Positions 59,200-64,000 of a DNA stretch of 64,000 nucleotides are shown piece by piece. Position 1 is the first letter of the stretch, and the number at the start of each line of letters is the position of its first letter. The position numbers and the translations under genes are program-made. The notes below the pieces were generated by a model. That model was not told the DNA's origin, did no database searches, and saw nothing but the letters and a program-made list of their open reading frames with translations. The stretch is from Micractinium sp. NFX-FRZ (Eukaryota; Chlorophyta; Trebouxiophyceae; Chlorellales; Chlorellaceae): contig JAPTJF010000329.1 of NCBI GenBank assembly GCA_029339195.1, positions 1 to 64,000 on the forward strand. The letters are read 5' to 3'.

Positions 59200-60107
59200 G
59201 TGCGTGGCAGAGGATCTGGCTGTCTGTGCAGATACAATGCAGGGCGGGTGTGTTGCGCAGGATGCCTGGATGTTCCATTCGAGGGCGGCCCAGCCCCTGC
59301 CTGCTTACCAATCCTGTCGCGCCCCCTTTTCTGGCCTGCAGCTGAAACGGGCCCCCGAGCCGTCGCGCCGCGGCACGAGCGCAGGGTGAGCATCGCGCAT
59401 GCTGGCTTGTCAGCGGGGGCAGGGCAGGGAGCACAAGTGTTGTTTCACACACTGTCCATCCAGCTGCGTGTGCCTGCTTGCTCACCCGCCCACGCCTGCT
59501 AGCTGCCCACCATCCGCCCCGCCTGCAGCGCACCCACGACTTGAAGGCGCACCGCTGCCCCAAGGCAGGCACAGTGAAGGTGCAACGGCGCCCACACCGC
59601 TGCCCTGGTTAAGCTTGCAGCTCCGCCGCCTGCCCCACCCATGCCAGTGAGAGCAGCCAGCCTCTCAAGTGTGCGCTCTGCCCACTCGATTCTGCTTTGC
59701 TGCCGCATGGCGTCATGCATGGCACGCACGTTCCTCTCTTGGACCACCCTTCCCAACCTGTCTCACCCGTCACTCACCCCCCGATGCTCCCTGCACCCAC
59801 CCACCACGCCCCGCCTGTCATGTGAGTCCTCATAACCACACACCAACAAATCTCATTCAAACCGTGGGCAGCAACCCCTCCCATTTCCTTGCTTTCGCAT
59901 CTGTTCCCCCAGCTCCAAGCTGTCGCTTGGGGGTCTCCGTCGCACGGTTTGATGCTGATAGACAGCCTGTGTGCTCAAACAAGCAAGCCGATCGTTTCCT
60001 GCCTTGTACTGTAGTTTGCTGCATCCCACCGGCACCTGACGGGAGCGCTAGCCCTTGCCATCCCCTATCCCTAAACCGCGCTCCCTTTCGGTAAAGCACT
60101 CGCGGCC
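59200..60107. other. 3' flank of copy A plus-strand gene
   Basis: No supportable gene. This part is also duplicated: GCACCCACGACTTG at about 59529 recurs at about 63567, and CCCCTCCCATTTCCTTGCTT at about 59875 recurs at about 63906. Confidence 0.5.
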
Positions 60108-61017
60108 TCTTTCATTGCAATCCAACATTGGAGTTCAACCGCGCCCTGCTTCCCCTTCCCTCTTACGTAGTATCGCCCCCGCATCCTTTGACAACAGCCA
60201 GCCGCAGCCTCCGCCCCGGCTCCCCCTCCCACACCCCCATATTGAGTGCCGCGCTGCCGTGCTGAGCTCTGGATCCTCCCTTCACATCCCTGCTGGGTGT
60301 GGCCCCTGCCTGCTGTAACCTCGAGTGAGAGCAAGCTCTGTGCACATGTGATAATGTGTTGGCATGCAGGTGGGGACAGGACACGCAGTGCAGAGGTGCC
60401 TGAAGGCGGCAGGTGAGGTGGCTGGCAGATCATGGCCGTGGCTGGGGTGCAAGGGAAAAAGGTGTTGTGACAGAACGGCAGGTGCAAGGGGGGAGGGTGT
60501 TATGAAAGAACGGCAGGTGCAAGGGCTGGCGGTACCGCTGCGCTGGCACGGCTGGGAGCGCTGACGAGGCATTGCTGGGTGCCGAGAATGAAAGGGAGGC
60601 GGAGGAGCCAAACAGGAAGAGGGCAAAGTGTGGGCCTAGAGAGGTGCAGAGGTGCCTAAAGGCGGCACGTGAGGTGGCCAGCAGCGCAGGCAGTGGCTGG
60701 AGTGCATGTGGGCGGGTGGTGTGTGAGAACGGCAGATGCAAGGGCTGGCGGTACCGCCTGCATTGGCGTGGCTGGGAGAGAGCGGTGATGAGGCTCCACG
60801 TTGGGTGCTGAGAGTGAAAAGACACAAGGGGGCGAAGAGGAGGAGGCATGCGCAGCGTGGGCTCATGAAGCAAGCACAGGTGTGGCGCACTCCCAAGGGA
60901 ACAGTAGGGACAGAGCAAACACTAGCCAAAGGCGCGAGCTGTACAGGCACAAGGCTCCCCTCGCAGACCGCTGGATAGCTGCGCGTGCCTCGCTGAACAG
61001 CAGCACCGCATGCATCA

Positions 61018-61927
61018 TCAGCTGCTGCCCGCATCGGCCCTGCGCTGCGCAGCCAGGTACTTGCGCCGTGCCCGCCAGCCTTGCAACATCTTGCCAGCCA
61101 GCACTTGGAGGAACATCAGCTGGAAGGCAGCAGTGGCCAGATCCAGCTGCGTGGCCCGATCCAGCTGCGTGGAAAAATCAGGCAGTGCCACGCGGCCAGT
61201 GCGCAGGGGGGCATCACGGAAGATTGCATGCAGGGTGGACCAAAGGGCAGCTGGCAGTAGGAGCAGCCAGCTCAGAAGCGTGCATTGCGCACGCGCGTCG
61301 ATGAGCTGGATCTTGTAGGCCGTCGCGCGGTCAGACGGCTGCATTCAGATAGGGAGAGTGGCTGGGAGGTGAGCAGGGCTACCATGGCCAACCGGTAGGG
61401 CTGCTGAGTATTCCGCCTGCCAAGCTTGCCCAAGCGGGAATGGATGCAAGAAGTGGCGGGGGTGGCGCCTTGCAGCTCACCGTCTTGCGCCTGTCGCTGA
61501 ATGTGGCACCAGCTGCTCTGTCAATGTCCCTGTCCACAGACGCCACCATCAGTCGCACGATTGCCCACAGCATGGCCACCTGTGGCGCCAGGACGACTGT
61601 GAGAGGCCACCCTGCCAGCTGCAGCGCCACGGACAGCAGCAGGGGGGGTGCCAGGTAGCTGATGAAGGCTGGCAGGTGTGCCACCTCCTGTGCTGCAGAG
61701 CTGTCCAGCAGCGGGCCCGCCTGCTTGCCGGGTCCACTGCCGCTGCGCCCGCCGTTGCCGCTGCCTCCGGCAGTCGCCACCACGCGGTAGCTGGCCCGGT
61801 GCCGGGGGGCGGCCCGGATCTGTGGCAGGAGGCCTGCAGGGGTGGGGCAGCAGGCGGTGGCAGGTTGGGCTTGATGAGGCGGTGGGAGAGGGGTGGCGGT
61901 GCGACGTGCATGTGTAGCACGCAGCAT
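61018..61927 (-). CDS. Small putative plastid membrane protein, copy B
   Basis: Exons 61927-61481 and 61338-61018 give 255 aa, the same length, intron phase and layout as copy A. The transit region and first hydrophobic stretch are nearly identical to copy A (HLPAFISYLAPPLLL shared). The end of exon 1 and the membrane part of exon 2 differ a lot (for example LSWLLLLPAALWSTLHAIF), while the last 20 or so residues (WRARRKYLAAQRRADAGSS) are again identical. Open frames in both copies despite divergence argue for a functional protein. Function unknown. Confidence 0.7.
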
Positions 61928-62631
61928 GGCTTGCAGAGCGAAGGGCATGCATTCAGCCACCAACTTACGGGGCTGCGGGTGCACGGCTGCAGCGCCAGGG
62001 AGGCCGACACGCGCTGGCATGCTCTGTGCAAGCATGGCCACAAGACCACTGCAGCAGGGCGGGCGGGCACGTATGTTGTGCCACAGTGTGCGGAGGCAGC
62101 GCATGTATGTTGATTGGGGAGGTGGATGGAGGCAGCGGGTTGGCGCAGCCACCAGCAGGCAACCCACAGGTACCGTCAGCCAGCCGCCGCCGCCGCCGCC
62201 GCCGGCGGTGGGTCTCAAGAAGGGCAGCCCCAGCAGCGGCCTGCCCCTCAGCGGCTCCCTGGGCCCTCCAAGGGACAGCAGTGGCAGAGGGAGGTGGGCA
62301 GGCAGCCTGGGGAGAAGGGGGAGGTGGGCAGCCCACGTTTTGCTGGGTTTACACACCCACCTCTGTGCGTGTTAGATCTTGATCCACGACGTAGACACAG
62401 CACCACAGAGCAGCAGTGGATATATGGCGAGGAACCCCAGCAGCTTTCCAGCAGAATCTGCAATCTTGGAGCCACCGCCGCGGCGTGCGCGACCAGACCA
62501 GCGCCCCTGGCATGCCTGTCTCTCTCTCGGCGACAACCAGGTATCGTGTGTCATTGCCTCCGCGATCAGGCATCCTGCGTCTCGCTTCAGGCCTGGCTTT
62601 GAGCCCAGTTCGAGGCTCCGCAAGCGAGAGC

Positions 62632-63084
62632 ATGTCCCCGACAGCCGTGCTCGGCTTCCGCCCGGCGCTGGTGCCGCGAGGTGCTGCCCGCTCAGCCGGC
62701 ATTCAAGGTGCAGATGAGGGCGCTGGCTGGACCAGCGCTGGCCAGCGGCTGGCTCCGGCTTCGGCGCGCCCACCTCTCACTCTCTCTTTTCTTCCTGTCT
62801 CTCACGTTTCCCCTCTCTGCGCAGGCTGCAAGCCGGTGCGCAGGATCGGCCTGCGCAGCCATGCTGCGGCAGAGCCACGGCCGCTACCCCTGCCGCCGCA
62901 GCAGCCCGGCGGGGCGCCCCGATCCGATGGTGCCCATCTAGAACCCTGGTGGGGCAAGCTCGCCTGCAGCGGCATAGCCGTGGCCTGCGCAGCCATCTCC
63001 TTCTGGTCCGGCTTCCCCTACACCGCCGGCGCGCATCTGCTGTTGGCCTTGCTCATCCTGCTGCGCTACCCGTTCGACATGTGA
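62632..63084 (+). CDS. Short putative plastid membrane protein, copy B (donor-site change)
   Basis: The start and first 24 residues match copy A. The copy A donor GCAG/GTAAGG has become GCAG/ATGAGG. Two readings remain. With a donor 6 nt upstream (CAAG/GTGCAG, exon 1 ending about 62701, exon 2 from 62825) the protein is about 112 aa. Without splicing the whole 62632-63084 interval is open and gives about 150 aa. Exon 2 has a different sequence from copy A but the same design (Pro run, then hydrophobic hairpin VACAAISFWSGFPYTAGAHL onward, and LLALLILLRY). The TGA again overlaps a donor (AT/GTGAGTG), with GCAG/CTGA at about 63251 as in copy A. Confidence 0.6.
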   Translation: MSPTAVLGFRPALVPRGAARSAGIQGADEGAGWTSAGQRLAPASARPPLTLSFLPVSHVSPLCAGCKPVRRIGLRSHAAAEPRPLPLPPQQPGGAPRSDGAHLEPWWGKLACSGIAVACAAISFWSGFPYTAGAHLLLALLILLRYPFDM

Positions 63085-64000
63085 GTGTGCGCCAGTGGGC
63101 AAGTCCTGCTGCTGTCTGTATCTGCAGATACAGATATCGATACAATGCATGGCAGGCGTCCTGCACAGGTTGCTTGGATGTTTCATTCGAGGGCGCCCCT
63201 GCCCCTGCCTCCCTTCCAACCACGCCGCGCACTCCTTCCCTGGCCTGCAGCTGACACGGGCCCCCGAGCGGCCGCAGCATGCATGAGCTCAGGTGAGCAT
63301 CGCGCACGCTGTCTTGTCAGCGGGGGAATGCAGGGCGGGGTTGCAGACGGGTCTTCTCGGTTGTTTGCTATTCATTCTTTCTTTTCACTTCAGCAACACC
63401 TTAGTGGGGTGGGTGGGTTGTGGAGCTGACCCGAGCCCATTTTCCCGCGGCCCCCGGCCGCCCAACAGGTCAGATCCTGGTTGATGAGCCGCGTGTGCCT
63501 GCTTGCTCACCCGCCCACCCCTGCTGGCCGCCCACCATCCGCCCGGCCTGCTGCGCAGGCGCGTGCACCCACGACTTGCGGGCGCACTGCAGCCCCAACT
63601 TGGCGGCAGGCACAGTGAAGGTGCAGGGGCGCCCACACCTCTGCCCAGGCACAGGCTGGGAGCTCTGCCGCCTGCCCACCCATGCCAGTGAGAGCAGCCA
63701 GCCTCTCTACTGGGGCTCATCCACTCCTGTTTTGCTGCCGCATGCCCCCAGGAATGGCAGGCCGCTTCTTTCTGTCTTGAACCACCCCTCCCTACCCGTC
63801 TCACACATCACCCCCTGATGCGCCACACAACCACCCGACACGCCCGGCTCTTCACATCACTCCTCACCCACACCCTGCAAATCCCATTCACAAGTGTACA
63901 GTAACCCCTCCCATTTCCTTGCTTTTGCGTCTTTTCCCACAGCCCCAAGCCGTCTCTTGGGGGGTGTACGTCGCAAGCTTTGTTCATCAGACTGTGTGCC
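63085..64000. other. 3' flank of copy B plus-strand gene
   Basis: No supportable gene. It matches the flank of copy A at 59200-60107. Confidence 0.5.

Larger units (their letters stand above)
56261..60107. repeat. Tandem duplication unit A (about 3.85-3.9 kb)
   Basis: The unit opens with TTTCATTGCAATCCAACATTGGAGTTC (first 20 bases at about 56261), which recurs at about 60109. Gene positions in the two units are offset by about 3890-3893 bp. Each unit holds a minus-strand and a plus-strand membrane-protein gene, an internal about 246-bp nested repeat, and a shared 3' flank. Confidence 0.88.
60108..64000. repeat. Tandem duplication unit B (continues to the window end)
   Basis: This is the second copy of the unit beginning at 56261, same orientation. 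Similarity continues to the last bases of the window, so the right border, and any third copy, lies outside. Confidence 0.85.

Noticed and set aside
56505..60810. A transposable element as the origin of the repeats near the right end
   Set aside because: No terminal inverted repeats, target-site duplications, transposase or reverse transcriptase are visible. A simple tandem segmental duplication explains the structure.

Overview
The window looks like nuclear DNA from a unicellular green alga, most likely a trebouxiophyte (Chlorella/Micractinium-like); the species assignment is inference. The base composition is GC-rich and the genes are cut into many short exons with GT-AG and occasional GC-AG introns. 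The proteins are of plant/algal type: a hydroxyproline-rich wall protein, plant-type FURRY, DNA polymerase eta with a UBM, and an alternative NAD(P)H dehydrogenase. There are no operons, ribosome-binding sites, CRISPR arrays, rRNA or recognisable tRNA genes.

Thirteen protein genes were modelled by joining exons by hand, and all close in frame. In order they are: a secreted Pro/Cys-rich wall glycoprotein (+, 5' end off-window); a GLO3/ARFGAP2-3-type ArfGAP (-, 4381-8132); the meiotic recombination factor HOP2 (+, 8385-10857); a 41-exon FURRY/cell-morphogenesis scaffold spanning about 19 kb (-, 11277-30491); translesion DNA polymerase eta (+, 31632-37894); a PP2C-fold protein that has lost its metal-binding residues (-, 38974-42653); a putative plastid membrane protein with Gln/Trp repeats (+, 42878-44760); a Canopy/saposin-like ER protein ending in RDEL (-, 45536-47795); a type II NAD(P)H dehydrogenase (+, 48111-55774); and two tandem copies of a divergent pair of small membrane-protein genes (57127-63084).

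The strands alternate without exception (+ - + - ... +), so every neighbouring pair is convergent or divergent. Divergent start codons are separated by about 0.2-1.1 kb. The shared intergenic spaces carry 5' or 3' UTR-like sequence and no further supportable genes. TGTAA, the chlorophyte polyadenylation signal, lies downstream of the ArfGAP, FURRY and polymerase eta stops.

The most unusual signal is not a gene. At least seven of these genes carry, inside introns, one to three decayed tandem copies of the adjoining exon edge together with its splice site. Repeat periods are usually about 70-220 bp. Introns here appear to grow by local tandem duplications spanning exon-intron junctions, which leaves decoy splice sites behind. 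Other points of interest are very small exons (19 nt in the ArfGAP zinc finger; 38, 34 and 35 nt in a row in Canopy), five GC-AG introns, a predicted N-myristoylated PP2C pseudophosphatase, and a duplicated gene pair whose second copy has lost a splice donor while the intron stays open in frame.
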